64,000 nucleotides of DNA from Vombatus ursinus (taxonomy: Eukaryota > Chordata > Mammalia > Diprotodontia > Vombatidae). The position numbers and the translations under genes are program-made. Every line of letters starts with the position of its first letter. Within the stretch, counting starts at the first letter, position 1. The notes below the pieces were generated by a model that saw only the letters and a list, made by a program, of their open reading frames with translations, made no database searches and was not told the origin of the DNA. Of this stretch, positions 22,340 through 32,599 are shown one piece after another. The DNA lies in contig NW_020954626.1 in the NCBI RefSeq assembly GCF_900497805.2, positions 380,518-444,517 of the forward strand, given 5' to 3'.

Positions 22340-22860
22340 TTTCAGTGGGGCCCGACTATAGTCATGCCTTAAATTCAGATCTTCTGACACATTGACTGGC
22401 TTTTTACTCACTATACCCTGCTGCCTCTCTCTCTCTCTCTTTTTTTTTTTAGCCTCAAAAGAAGAGGGGGATATTTAATAGGGGCCCAAACCCCTCAGCC
22501 TTGGAGGAGCTGCTTCCCGTTCTCTTCTTGGCTTTTGGTCCTGGTGGCAGGCGTCTCTACATCCCTCAAGGGCTGTTCCTGGGATGCTTGTAGCATCCTC
22601 AGCTCTGAGCAGACAGGAGAGACGAGCACGAAAACACTTCTCCAGAGCACAGAGCCATCTTATGCTGCCTCTCTTGCAGTGCAAAAATTGATGTGATCGT
22701 TTCCTCTTTTTATTCCCTTCTCTCTATTCCTATCATCCATGCCCTAATACAGATTATCATTTCTCCCCTTTTGGACTATTGCAGTTACTTTTTAGTTGGT
22801 CTTTCCTGCTAAGTTTCTACTCTACCCTTCAAATCATCATTTGCAGTGGTTGCCACTTCT
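22340..22860 (+). repeat. Local duplication, copy 1 (MIR-like/L3-like composite, split by a retrocopy)
   Basis: After removing 22431-22662, this reads cttctgacacattgactggc, tttttactcactataccctg, ctgcctctct, then gcaaaaattgatgtgatcgt, ttcctctttttattcccttc and ggactattgcagttactttt. The same order, including the MIR-like/L3-like junction, recurs at 23425-23665. Confidence 0.7.
22431..22662 (-). pseudogene. Processed retrocopy of an unidentified transcript
   Basis: Minus-strand insert with an A tract (T at 22441-22451) at its 3' end, an ATTAAA poly(A) signal about 25 bases upstream of the tail (+ strand tttaat at 22476-22481), and flanks tgctgcctctct at 22419-22430 and 22663-22674. These are the marks of LINE-mediated retroposition of a spliced or short RNA. 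The body is GC-richer than its surroundings. The conceptual frame ELRMLQASQEQPLRDVETPA ends after KQLLQG; another open frame ends RLRGLGPY. I do not recognise the parent. It could derive from a short protein-coding mRNA or a non-coding host transcript. The ct repeat at 22425-22440 blurs the exact left boundary. Confidence 0.75.
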
Positions 22861-23424
22861 CTTCTTTCCTATAATTTCTAAGAGAAATCATCTTTTAGAA
22901 GGCAGGTGCTACTCTTAGTTCTGGGAGAGATAGGAGGAAGGGAAAGGGACAAGGAGGGTAATCTTGGCGTTAGAGAGGGGCTGAAGTGACTTCAGAGAAC
23001 TAAGGCTACAGAAAAGTCATTTTTCAAAAGATGATGGGGATCACACCAAGTTGTCAATATGGAGGCTACATGGCCAAGTCTCTGTTAGTAAGGGCTCCAA
23101 AGAGAAATTTCTCCTCAAAGGCAGCAACTAAGTGGTAGTGGCATATAAAGCATTAAGTGGAGATTTCATGAAAACCATGAAAATTTATTGATGATACTAT
23201 CCCTTGGTGATGCTGCTATGTTCTATGACTCATTCATAGAATAGTGAAAAGCTTTCTTGTTTAATTGTAAGCCTACCTTTTTTGTTTGTTTATTTTTTGG
23301 ACTGTGTGTATGATTTCTTTGGTATAGGGAAATCATTCTCTCCACTGATCCCCGCCTAGGGAGGAAAATCCTGTACCAATTCATTTTGGGCATTAGTGTC
23401 CATTTACGGACACAGTTCATAAAT

Positions 23425-23960
23425 TTGAGTCAGACCTTACCCCCAGGTCTTCTGACACCTTGGCTGGCTTTTTATCCACTATATCATGCTGCCTCGATTG
23501 CAAAAATTGATGCAGTCATTTCCTCTATCTGTTCCCTTCTCTCTGTTCCTATCATCCACACCCTAGTTTAGTTTCTCATATCTTCCCTCTTGGACAATTG
23601 CAGTTACTTCTTAGTAGGCCTTTCCTACTAAGTCTTAACACTCTGCCCTTCAAATCCTCATTCACATGCTTACCAGGCATATCTTTCTTTCTTAGACATG
23701 TATATTTGATCATGCTCTTCTTTTGCTCAAAAGCTTTCAGAGGTTTCCTTGTTACCTACTCAAAAAAGTTCTTAAGATCTTTTTTCCTGAAATTCCAGGC
23801 CTACTGCCATCCAGGCCTACCTTACCTTTGCATCCTTATCTTATGCCCCTTCACCTATTCTGTGCTCAAGCAAAACTGGAAACCCAATGCTTTTTTTCCT
23901 TCCTGTCTGTATTCACACTGGTTTCATGCCAAATAAAAGGAAGTGTTTTTACTTAGTGGT
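23425..23960 (+). repeat. Local duplication copy 2, continuing into an L3-like LINE fragment
   Basis: gtcttctgacaccttggctg, tttttatccactatatcatg, ctgcctcgattgcaaaaatt and gttcctatcatccacaccct match copy 1 without the insertion. From about 23590 onward the text (attgcagttacttcttagta, tttgctcaaaagctttcaga, ccaggcctaccttacctttg) is a CR1-superfamily 3' region. Confidence 0.7.
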
Positions 23961-23974
23961 AATAATAATAATGG

Positions 23975-24225
23975 AGCAGTAAGGTGGTGCACTGAATAGA
24001 GCACTGGGCCTGGAGTCAAGAAGACCTGAATTCAAATGCAGCCTCAAATACTTAACAGCTGTATGGCCCTGGGCAAGTCACTTAAACTTGTTTGCCTGCG
24101 TTTCCTCATCTGTAAAATGAGCTGGAGAAGGAAATGGCAAACCATTCTAGAATTCTTCTCTAGAAAACCCAAATGTGGTTATGAAGAGTTAGATATAACT
24201 GAAACAACTGAACAAGAACAAAATA
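23975..24225 (+). mobile_element. SINE with RTE-derived tail (RTESINE-like)
   Basis: gagcagtaaggtggtgcact, gaatagagcactgggcctgg, agtcaagaagacctgaattc, ctgggcaagtcacttaaact, aatgagctggagaaggaaat, ggcaaaccattctag and a tail ending actgaaacaactgaac. The tRNA-derived head joins a tail matching the RTE element at 18330-18431. Confidence 0.85.
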
Positions 24226-24239
24226 TTAATTGTAGTAGC

Positions 24240-24495
24240 TAATATTGATAGAGTGCCCATTGTGTGTCAGGCACTGTGCTATGTTCTTTATAATTGTTAT
24301 CTTATTTGATCCTCACAACAACCCCAGGAGGTGGGTGCTATTATCATACCCATTTTACAAAGGAGGAAACTGAAGCAGACAGAAGTTAAGTGACTTGCCC
24401 AGGGTTACACAGCGAGCATATATCCGAGGCTGAATTTGAGTTCAAGTCTTCCTGACTCCAGGCTCTTTACCCACAGTGCCACCCAGCTGCCCCAC
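24240..24495 (-). repeat. MIR-related core-SINE (marsupial type), near complete
   Basis: gtgtgtcaggcactgtgcta, ttatttgatcctcacaacaa, ccattttacaaaggaggaaa, ttgcccagggttacacagcg, ttcctgactccaggctcttt and the cacccagctgcccc end. Confidence 0.85.
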
Positions 24496-24499
24496 GCAG

Positions 24500-25445
24500 A
24501 AAAGTTATGGAAGCCTATACTGACCCTGCTCAAGAAGTTCTAGTGGCTCCCTTCTGCCTGTAAGATAAAATATACACTCTTCTGCTGGACATGTAAGCCT
24601 CTGCACAGGTTGACACGGACTTCCCTTTCCAGGCTTATTTCACATTGCTCTTCTATATCCTCTTTATGCATTCTACCTTCCAAAGTAGCCTAGTTACTAT
24701 TCTTTGACCTTGGAATTCACTTTTCTGTCCTCTTTTCTTTTGCACAGGCTGTCCCCCATACCTGTAAATGCACTCCTTTCTCTCTTCAGCCTCTAGGAAT
24801 AACTTGCTTCTTTCAAGCCCCAACTTAAGGGTTGTCTCCTCCATGATTCCTATCCTGGTTTCTCCAGCTGTAGTGCTCTCCCATCTCTCAATTACTTCGT
24901 ATATATAGTATGTGTGATGATGTTTTCTTCTAATAGGATGTGGGCAGAGGCTTTCTGTTTTTCTCTTCTTGGGGCCATCATAGTATAGTCTTTTAGAATG
25001 AACAGATAGATATATTTATCCATTCTATACATCATCGCACAAATCTGTTGCCCCAGGTAGACTTGATGTATTCACTGATTTCAGTCATATGCCCATCTTT
25101 GTCCATTATTCCTCATTCCTCTTGGCTTGAAGTGTCCTTCCTCTTTACCTCTGCCTATCCAGTTGTTATCCATGCTTCAGACCCAACTTAATTCCTACCT
25201 TCTCTATGCATCTTCCCTGACCACCCTTTCCTCCCCTCTCCTTGTTCTGTCCCTCTGCCTCTGCTTGTACTTTTACTTCTCAGTCTGCCCTCTCTTCCTC
25301 AGTATCATGAGGTACTTTGCATTATTCTCATGTCTTGCCTTGTATGATCTGTTATCATTTTAAACTTCTTGAGTGAACTCTTATTTCATGTGATTCTAAT
25401 TTTATTTTTGTATCTTAGCACTATGTACAGTAAAGGTCCTTAATA
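24500..25445 (+). mobile_element. L2/L3-type LINE 3' region, possibly two overlapping copies
   Basis: tagtggctcccttctgcctg, tacactcttctgctggacat, aactTAAGGGTTGTCTCCTC-type text near 24822, gtgtccttcctctttacctc near 25130, and a weak end at 25420-25450 (cactatgtacagtaaaggtc). It is typical of CR1-superfamily 3' ends, with several internal rearrangements. Confidence 0.6.
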
Positions 25446-25559
25446 AGTCATTTTTGATTCAAATTATAAAGCACAGAAAACTGGTCCCCAAGAGGACAGG
25501 ACTTAGGATAAACACTTGGACATATGAACCTGTAGGTAGTTGGCCTTATTGGTCACAGT

Positions 25560-26130
25560 GCAGTGAGTTGAGTTGTTGTGTTTAAGAAATAGTCAAGTGC
25601 TTCCAGAATTCTTGTCCAGTTCATCATAGATAGCTTTCAACACCCATTATTTGATAAACATAGTTTGGATTATTTTTCTCTGAATGACCCTGTTATGAAT
25701 GGGAGTTGTGTTGGCAGTCTACCAGTTCTAGACACAGTTTATGAAGACAGGTCACAGATATTGGCGAACATTTCTACAGTTTCAGCCTTGAGTTCCTTTG
25801 GAACCCTTGGGTGATTGCCATTGAGTCTCAGTGATTTATTTACTTCCACTTTGTCAATTATGTTTAGAACATCCTGTCTGCTTACCAGTGTTTGATTTTT
25901 TCCAATTTAAAAAATAGTTTGGGAGTGAGAGTCTCCTAAACCTCTCAGTAAAACTGATGCAAAGAGAATTTGTTGAGTGTTTTTGCTGTCAACTTTTCAC
26001 TCTTTTCATGCCTTTTGTTCATCAGTAGTTGAACTGAATTGAATCAAGTGTTCTCTGACTTTCCAGCTAACTTCTTGTCTCTGATATATTGGAAGAAACT
26101 TTTATTATTGATCATATAATCCCTTTCAAG
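25560..26130 (-). mobile_element. CR1/L2-type reverse transcriptase fragment
   Basis: The minus-strand translation gives DVLNIIDKVEVNKSLRLNGN, then HPRVPKELKAETVEMFANIC. This matches the CR1/L2 block 'LLxxLdxhKSxGPDGiHPRVLKELadvIaxpLsxIF', with the GPDG box degraded to RLNG. Other pieces lie up- and downstream in shifted frames. It is an old, heavily decayed LINE fragment. Confidence 0.65.
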
Positions 26131-26800
26131 ATGCTCCTAAAACGCATTTTGGCCTACCGATTTTTCACATTTATATGTGAACTTTGTGGGCTTCTCAATT
26201 CTTTCCATTTGAGCAGAGTTCCATTTTTTTTTAAAAAGATTAATTCCTTACATAATACCCTCTGTCACTTTTCCAGTTACCTTTATAGATTTTTTCTAGA
26301 TCTGTGGTATGCATTTTTAAAAAGAATAAAATATTAAAGAGCATTGTAGTCACAGCAATGGCAATTAGGAACCTTCAGACTTTGGCCCTGAATGACATAA
26401 CCCAAAAGGTCTCTATTGACACTCCTCAGCCTGGGCTGGCCATTGCCTTGGAGTGCTATTCTAAATGCAATAATGATGACTTCTACCAGGACTGAGAGGA
26501 GTAGATGCCACTCTTGTACCTCAGAAGTTCTCAACCAGGACCCTCAATGGAGAAGAACCCAGCTTCCACAGCCTCTCTGCAGTTTAAATTATTTCAGGCT
26601 TCAGTAATGTAGATCAGCCATTTTCCTATTTCACAGAAAAGCTGCTCTCTGCATATGGAAACAAAATATGTATGTTATCTACTTCACAGGGTTGTTGTAA
26701 GGTCCTCGTAAGATAATGTATTTAAAGTGCTTTGTAAACTTTAAAGTGCTACAGAAATGTCACTTGTTGTAGTTGTTATTATTGTTATTATTATTTCCTA

Positions 26801-27058
26801 GGGGCAGCTATGTGACACAGTGGTTAGAGTGCTGAGCCTGGAGTCAGGAAGACCTGAGTTCAAATCCAGCCTCAGACACTTACTAGCTATGTGACCCTGG
26901 ATAAGTCATTTAACCTTGTTTGAGGAAACCTCAGTTTCCTCATCTATAAAATGAGTTGGAGAAGGAAATGGCAAATCACTCTAGTATCTTTGATAAGAAA
27001 ACCCCAAATTCAGTCACAAAATGTTGGACATGACTGAAATGACAAGAACAACAACAAT
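26801..27058 (+). mobile_element. SINE with RTE-derived tail (RTESINE-like), full length
   Basis: ggggcagctatgtgacacag, tggttagagtgctgagcctg, gagtcaggaagacctgagtt, tactagctatgtgaccctgg, tgagttggagaaggaaatgg, then gtcacaaaatgttggacatg and actgaaatgacaagaacaac with a CAA tail. Confidence 0.88.
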
Positions 27059-27224
27059 TATTTTCTGTCTCACCTTTTCACATAGAATGTAAAAGTATTT
27101 CAGTAATACTGATACCATGTTGATCCTTCTAAATACTGTGAAGAGCACATTATTTCTGAGTTTGAATTTCCAATTAAGTATGTTTCTTTAAGAAACTTTG
27201 TAAATTACCTGTCAGATTGGCTAA

Positions 27225-28057
27225 CATGACAAAACAGGAAAATGATGAATGTTGGAGGAGATGAGGGAAAATTGGAACACTAATGCATTGTTAGTGGAAT
27301 TGTGAACTGATCCAACCATTCTGGAGAGCAATTTGGAACTATGCCCAAAGGGCTATAAAATTGTGCATACCCTTTGACCTAGCAATACTGCTTCTAGGTC
27401 TGTATCCTAAAGAGATCATAAAAATGGGAAAAGGACCCACATATACAAAAATAGTTGTAGCAGCTCTTTTTGTGGTGGCCAAGATTTGGAAATTGAGGAA
27501 ATTCCCCATCAATTGGGGAATGACTGAACAAATTGTGGTATATGAATGTAATGGAATACTATTGTTTCATAAGAAATGATGAGCAGGCCAACTTCAGAAA
27601 AACGTGGAAAGACCTGCATGAACTGATGCTGAGTGAAATGAGTAGAACTAAGAAAACATTAAACACAGTAACCGCAACATTGTACAATGACCAACTTTGA
27701 TAGACTTAGCTCTTCTCAGCAGCACAATGCCATTCCAAAAGACTCATGATGGAAAATGCCATTTCTCACACATGGAGAAAGAACTATAGGGTCTGAATGC
27801 AGATCAAAGCATACTATTTTCTCTGTTTCTCTTTTTTTTTTCCCCTTGGATTTTTCTTTCTTGATGTTTTCCCCTTTGGTTCTAATTCTTTTTTAGAACA
27901 TGACTAATGTGGAAATATATTTAATATGATTGTACATGTATAGCCTGTATCAGATTGTGTGCCATCTTGGGCGGGGTGGAGAAGGGGGAGAAAATTTAAA
28001 ACTCAAAATCTTACAAAAGTGAATGTTGAAAACTAAAAATAAATGTTTAAAAAAAAA
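27225..28057 (+). mobile_element. L1 3' end (distal ORF2 and 3' region), 5' truncated
   Basis: 27240-27600 matches the distal ORF2 region of mammalian L1. The frame at 27361-27579 reads IPFDLAILLLGLYPKEIIKM and IVVAALFVVAKIWKLRKFPI, recalling the ORF2 C-terminal PFDxAIPLLGIYPK / FIAALFTIAKTW text. Then comes a 3' region (tgaatgcagatcaaagcatactattt) shared with the L1 at 3662-6705 and a short A tract at about 28050-28057. The frame is an L1 remnant and not a host gene. Confidence 0.88.
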
Positions 28058-28074
28058 GGAAGAAAGAAACTTTG

Positions 28075-28210
28075 TGAAAGTTAGCTTAGGCTAGTGGCTC
28101 AGGCACTGGCCTTAGAATCAGAAGGGCTTGGGTGTAAGTCCCCTTCCTGATAGATGCAGTCTTTGTGACTCTAGGCAGGCGATTGAACCTCTTGATGTTC
28201 CACACAGTGT
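28075..28210 (+). repeat. MIR fragment
   Basis: ctcaggcactggccttagaatcagaa, agtctttgtgactctaggca and gcgattgaacctc show a diverged MIR head. Confidence 0.5.
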
Positions 28211-28914
28211 CCTCTGACTTTAAGTTGCAAGGTAAGTGCCTAGCTGTGTTGGTAGAGGGAGTTTTCTCACTGGAAGTAATCTATGCTGATGAGATCCTTT
28301 TCTCTCTTATACTATCAGTTCCCGAAGTGTTTACCTTTTGTTATTCACTTTTTAAAAGTTTTGCCTTTTTTGTTAAAAGGGAAAAAAAGACATCAGAAAT
28401 CTTATCTTTTTACCTTAAAATTGGGCCAGATATTCCTATGATATGATTTAAATACAAAGATAGTTGTTTAGGTAGAGTCTAATAAACTGTATGATTTCAA
28501 CAGACTGACTTATTTTCCCTTCAAATAATTTGGAAAACTAGTTTTTTTTAGCTTAAAAATCCCATAAGAAATTTCAAAAGAAATTACAGTTCTGTCTAGT
28601 GTGTACAGATACTGGTTGAACAGAAATCCTTCAAATTTTCATGACTGTGACTTTTAGTGATTAGGCCAATTAAAATGGGTCATCCAGGAAACTTCTTGTT
28701 TTCTTTTACAGAGAATAAAATGAAGTAACAGGTTCTTGTGAAGCTAAACATAGCATTTTAAAAATCAGCTTTTTTATGCACAAGATATGTTTTGTTTTTA
28801 GTTTTTGAAAGCCTAGGGTTTTGTGTGTATGTGTGTTTGTTTTTTTGTTTTTGGTAAGAAAATGATTTTGTTTAAGCTTGGTTTTTTCTTCTCTGGTCTA
28901 TTTAAATCAAAATG

Positions 28915-29110
28915 AAGACTTTATAGATTTAGAATTGGAAAAGGACTTAAATTTTATCTAATCTGACCCCTATGTTTTATAAGTGAAGAAACTGAGGCCT
29001 CAGAGAGATCAGATGATTTGCCCAAGATGTTCCACAGAAAGTAAGAGGCAGGTCAGGGTTTTAACCTATATTCTCTGACTCCAAATATGGCCACTGCATT
29101 CTGTTGATTT
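28915..29110 (-). repeat. MIR fragment
   Basis: agaattggaaaaggacttaa, aagtgaagaaactgaggcct, gatgatttgcccaagatgtt and aacctatattctctgactcc. Confidence 0.65.
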
Positions 29111-29322
29111 GTGCTTCCTCAAAGTCCTAGTTCTGTGTACCTCAGGGCAGAAAATACACATTAGGAAAAAAAAAGTATCCTTTTGGATTTTCCTAGGACA
29201 CTATGAGAAGAGTTGAAGGACAGAGTTGAGTTTATCCTAGGGGAGGAAGAAATTTAGGGGTCTGCAAGTATACCAAGGGGTACTACATGGAAGGATCAGA
29301 CTTCTTCTGTGTGGCTGTAGAC

Positions 29323-29529
29323 CAGCCATCTCAAACTCAAATAGAAATGAGGGCACTGGACTATGCATAAAGACCCCAAGGGACAGCATATCAACTTAAA
29401 AAAACTACACGTTTAATTATTTCTTTCTTTCTTAATACATCAAACACTTTGAAATCAGATAGGAACTACGTTATAATTTGGTTTAGGCCACACTTGGAAG
29501 TGTTGTAAACCACGTGTTTGACCCATCTG
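29323..29529 (+). mobile_element. hAT-like miniature element, family C
   Basis: It starts CAGCCATCTCAAACTCAAAT and ends GTTTGACCCATCTG, imperfect inverted ends (CAGNNGTGTCAAAC type). The inner text caaacactttgaaatcagat and aggccacacttggaagtgtt is shared with family C at 32208-32392. No clear target duplication remains. Confidence 0.65.
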
Positions 29530-29654
29530 CCATGGAAGACAGAATTGGTACTGATAAGCAAGGCAACAGGGAGGCTGATTTACATGCACTATAAGCAAAA
29601 ACTTTCTAACAATTTGAATTGTCCCCTGATAGAATGAGCTACCTTCATTGGGAG

Positions 29655-29865
29655 TAGAGGTAAGTTGGTACGGTGGAAGAAACACTGGATTTGGCTTCAG
29701 AGGATCTAGATTTCAATCTTAAATCTAGCATTTATTATCCTTGTAATTTTGGACATATCATTCAATTTCTTTAAGCCTCAGTTTCCTCATCTGTAAAATG
29801 GGGAGATTGTACTCGATCACCCCTAAGATTCCTCCCATCTTTACATTGGTGATTCTGTGATCCTG
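29655..29865 (+). repeat. MIR
   Basis: agttggtacggtggaagaaa, cactggatttggcttcagag, taagcctcagtttcctcatc, tgtaaaatggggagattgta and tctttacattggtgattctgtga. Confidence 0.7.
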
Positions 29866-29959
29866 CTACGTTTTCACGCAAAGCACGGACCTGTCAAGAT
29901 ATTGTAGGAGGGACTCCTGAATGGGGCAAGAAGTTGGACCACATGACTTCTAAGATCCC

Positions 29960-31105
29960 TTCCAATTCTATGATCTGCTTTGACATACTGTGTGACTGGG
30001 AGGATGGTGTTGCCCTCGATAGTAATAGGGAAATTTGGAGCAGAGAGTTTAAAGTCCAGAAACTTTTAGGGGAAAGATAGTGAGTTTAATATTGGACTTG
30101 TTGAATTTAAGATGTTTATAGGTCATCCGGTTCAAGATGTCTAACTGGCAGTTGGAGATGCAAGACTAGAGATCAAAGAGGGATTAGGGTTGAATAAGTA
30201 GATTTGGAGAATCATTAGCACAGACATTACTCACAGACGTGGGTGCTGATGAGATTACCAAATGACATAGCATAGAGGAAGAAGAGAATATGGCCCAGGA
30301 CAGAGCCCTATGGGATATCCACAATTAATGGACATGACCTGGATGGATATCCATCAAAGGAGACTGAGAAGGAGCAGTTAGACAGGTAGGAGGAGAACCA
30401 GGATAGAGCAGTGTCCCAGAAACCTAGGAAGAAGAGAGTATTGAAGAGAATCAGGGTGATCGACAGCTTCAGAGACTGCAGATACATCAGAGAGAATGAG
30501 GGTTAAGAAAAGGCCATTAGATTTGGTAATTAAAAACTGTCAGTGCCTTGGAAAGAGCAGTTTCAGTGGAATAAGGAGGTTGGAATTTGGATTGTAGAGT
30601 TAAGAGAGTGAGAGAAAAGGAAGGGGAGTACCTATTGTAGATGACCTCAAGGAGCTGAGCTACAAAAGGGAGGGTAGATATAGGATGATAGCTAGTAGAA
30701 GCAGGTGGATCAAACAATGGGTTTTTGAGGGTGGAGGAGATATGAGCATATCTTTAGGGAGTAGGAAAACAACCAGTAGTAGGGGAGAGATGAAGATAAG
30801 TGAGAAGGGGGGATTATAGAGGAAGAAGTCTTCTGAAGAAGATAGGATAGAATGGGATCTTGTGCATTTATCTTGGCAAGAAGGGTCACTTTTCATATGA
30901 AATAAGAGTGAAGGAAGAGAGTGGCAAATGACATCTGGGTGATGGGAGATGACAAGGAATTAGGAAAAGTGAACTTTCAGTGAATGGCCTCAACATTTTT
31001 AGTAAAATGTGAGGTGAGGTTGTTAGCTGAGAGAGTTGGGGGGGGAGGAACCATGAGAGATTTGAGGAAGTTTCAGAATCTCTGTATTGAATGGGATAGT
31101 GCATT
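29960..31105 (-). mobile_element. L3/CR1-type LINE reverse transcriptase fragment
   Basis: Minus-strand frames contain SKFQPPYSTETALSKALTVF (about 30540-30610), then after a break DTALSWFSSYLSNCSFSVSF (about 30350-30420) and GSVLGHILFFLYAMSFGNLIS (around 30240-30315). They match the CR1/L3 order 'STETALxxxx ... TxLxWFxSYLsxRsFsVSfdG ... PQGSVLGPLLFxLY'. The catalytic DD box is not intact. An upstream piece (30880-31105) and a downstream piece (ctccaaatttccctattact) belong to the same insertion. It is ancient and non-functional. Confidence 0.8.
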
Positions 31106-31446
31106 CTTCAGATCATCTAGCTTTTCTGGATCATGACCTCTGGATTCTGAAAGATCTCATTTCCCATGTTCTCCTCAGACTACTAGAACTGATTTAGGCC
31201 TGAGAAATTGAACAAGGGTGCCTAGAAACTTAAAGAATTAAACAGATTGGGCTATGCCTTCACTATATAACTAAAGATTTGCCAACAAAAATGTGGGAAG
31301 TCCCAGTGCTATAGAATCTAGGAATACAGTTTTAAGGCCTCTTTAGCTTGTCATGTCATTCCATGTTGTTTTCATTGTTTTCATGACACCCTATGGCCAC
31401 CCCTCCAGGACACTGGAGCACTTGTCTAACCGTCCCCATCCCTCCC

Positions 31447-31472
31447 AAACAACAACAACAACAACAACAATA
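31447..31472. repeat. (CAA)n microsatellite
   Basis: Seven to eight units of caa between tcccaaa and tagaaaaac. Confidence 0.85.
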
Positions 31473-32207
31473 GAAAAACAAACCAAACCAGAACTTTATC
31501 CTGTCTGTTCATGGGCAGAAATAGACACGGAGGCATTCAGATGAGCTTAATTTTGGATCGGTTATGTTCAAGATTAACAATAATAAGGACTAATAGGCCA
31601 TGATGAAAATAAACAGGGCTGGTTTTTTTCATGGATAGAATTCCAGGCCAGACACATAAATTTGGATAGATTTTTATGGTAATGCTAGGGTAGAGAATTA
31701 ATAATCTTAGAATCATAGGAGTTTGAAGTCCAGTCCTGCACAGTTTTGTTGCCATACTGGAAAGAGTTTGTGGTTGGTCCAATTTTTGGATGAAACCCTC
31801 ATCCTTGAGACCGTAAGACATCAGAACTCTGGATCCTGTTTTTGCAGACATAAAAAAGCCAGATGAAGATTGGAGGACAGACTTCTCATTAACTGGGTTT
31901 CCCCTGCTCTGAAGGGTGGTTTGGTTGGTAGCACTATACAAAAAAACAAAAACTCAATCTTTTAGAGATTGCTTTTTGTTACACTATAGCAGCTAAGTGA
32001 AGAATAAGCTCTTTTTTTTTTAAGAGGAGAAAATGAGCTTAAAAATAAGGGGCTCTCCAACCCATTGCTCCCTTCCTGCATTTTAACCTCGCTTGCCTTG
32101 TTGCAGTATTTGTTTAATTATCGAATTTGATCCTTCATAGAACTCGAGTCCTACTCATGACTATGTCTTCATGAACAGTGAGGTGAATCCCAAGAGAACC
32201 CCTAAAA

Positions 32208-32392
32208 CAGTGGTGTCAAATTCAAGTAGAAATGGATCCTTGTGGCTACGTATCGACTTAGAAAACCACAAATTACCATTATCTGTGCTGTATTATAATT
32301 TTATTTATTTTGCTAAACATTTCCCAGATACATTTAATCTGGTTTGGTCAGTACTGGGAGTTTAGCCAGCCTCCCTGAGTTTACCACCTTTG
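32208..32392 (+). mobile_element. hAT-like miniature element, family C, with perfect 8-bp duplication
   Basis: A 185-bp element beginning CAGTGGTGTCAAATTC and ending GTTTACCACCTTTG. It is flanked by ccctaaaa at 32200-32207 and 32393-32400, an exact 8-bp target duplication diagnostic of hAT-type insertion. The inner part includes gacttagaaaaccacaaatt and ttgctaaacatttcccagat. Confidence 0.85.
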
Positions 32393-32599
32393 CCCTAAAA
32401 TTGGCTCATTCCTGTCTTGCAAACTGACTGAAGGAAATGTGGCCCTAGCCATTCTCTGCTCCCCTACCATCCCCTGAGCAGATTTAAAGTAGACTGTACC
32501 ATAGAAACAAAGAAACTAAGGCAACTATAATAAACAATAACAAAAATTAGTTTATGTGTTTCTTGTGAAAGCCAAAAAAAGAATGCGTCACAGAGCTTC

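Noticed and set aside
27361-27579. 72-codon + strand frame as a small host gene
   Set aside because: It is the distal ORF2 region of a truncated L1.
31537-31941. 134-codon minus-strand open frame
   Set aside because: No recognisable domain, no splice context, and no repeat support either. A chance frame is the simplest reading.
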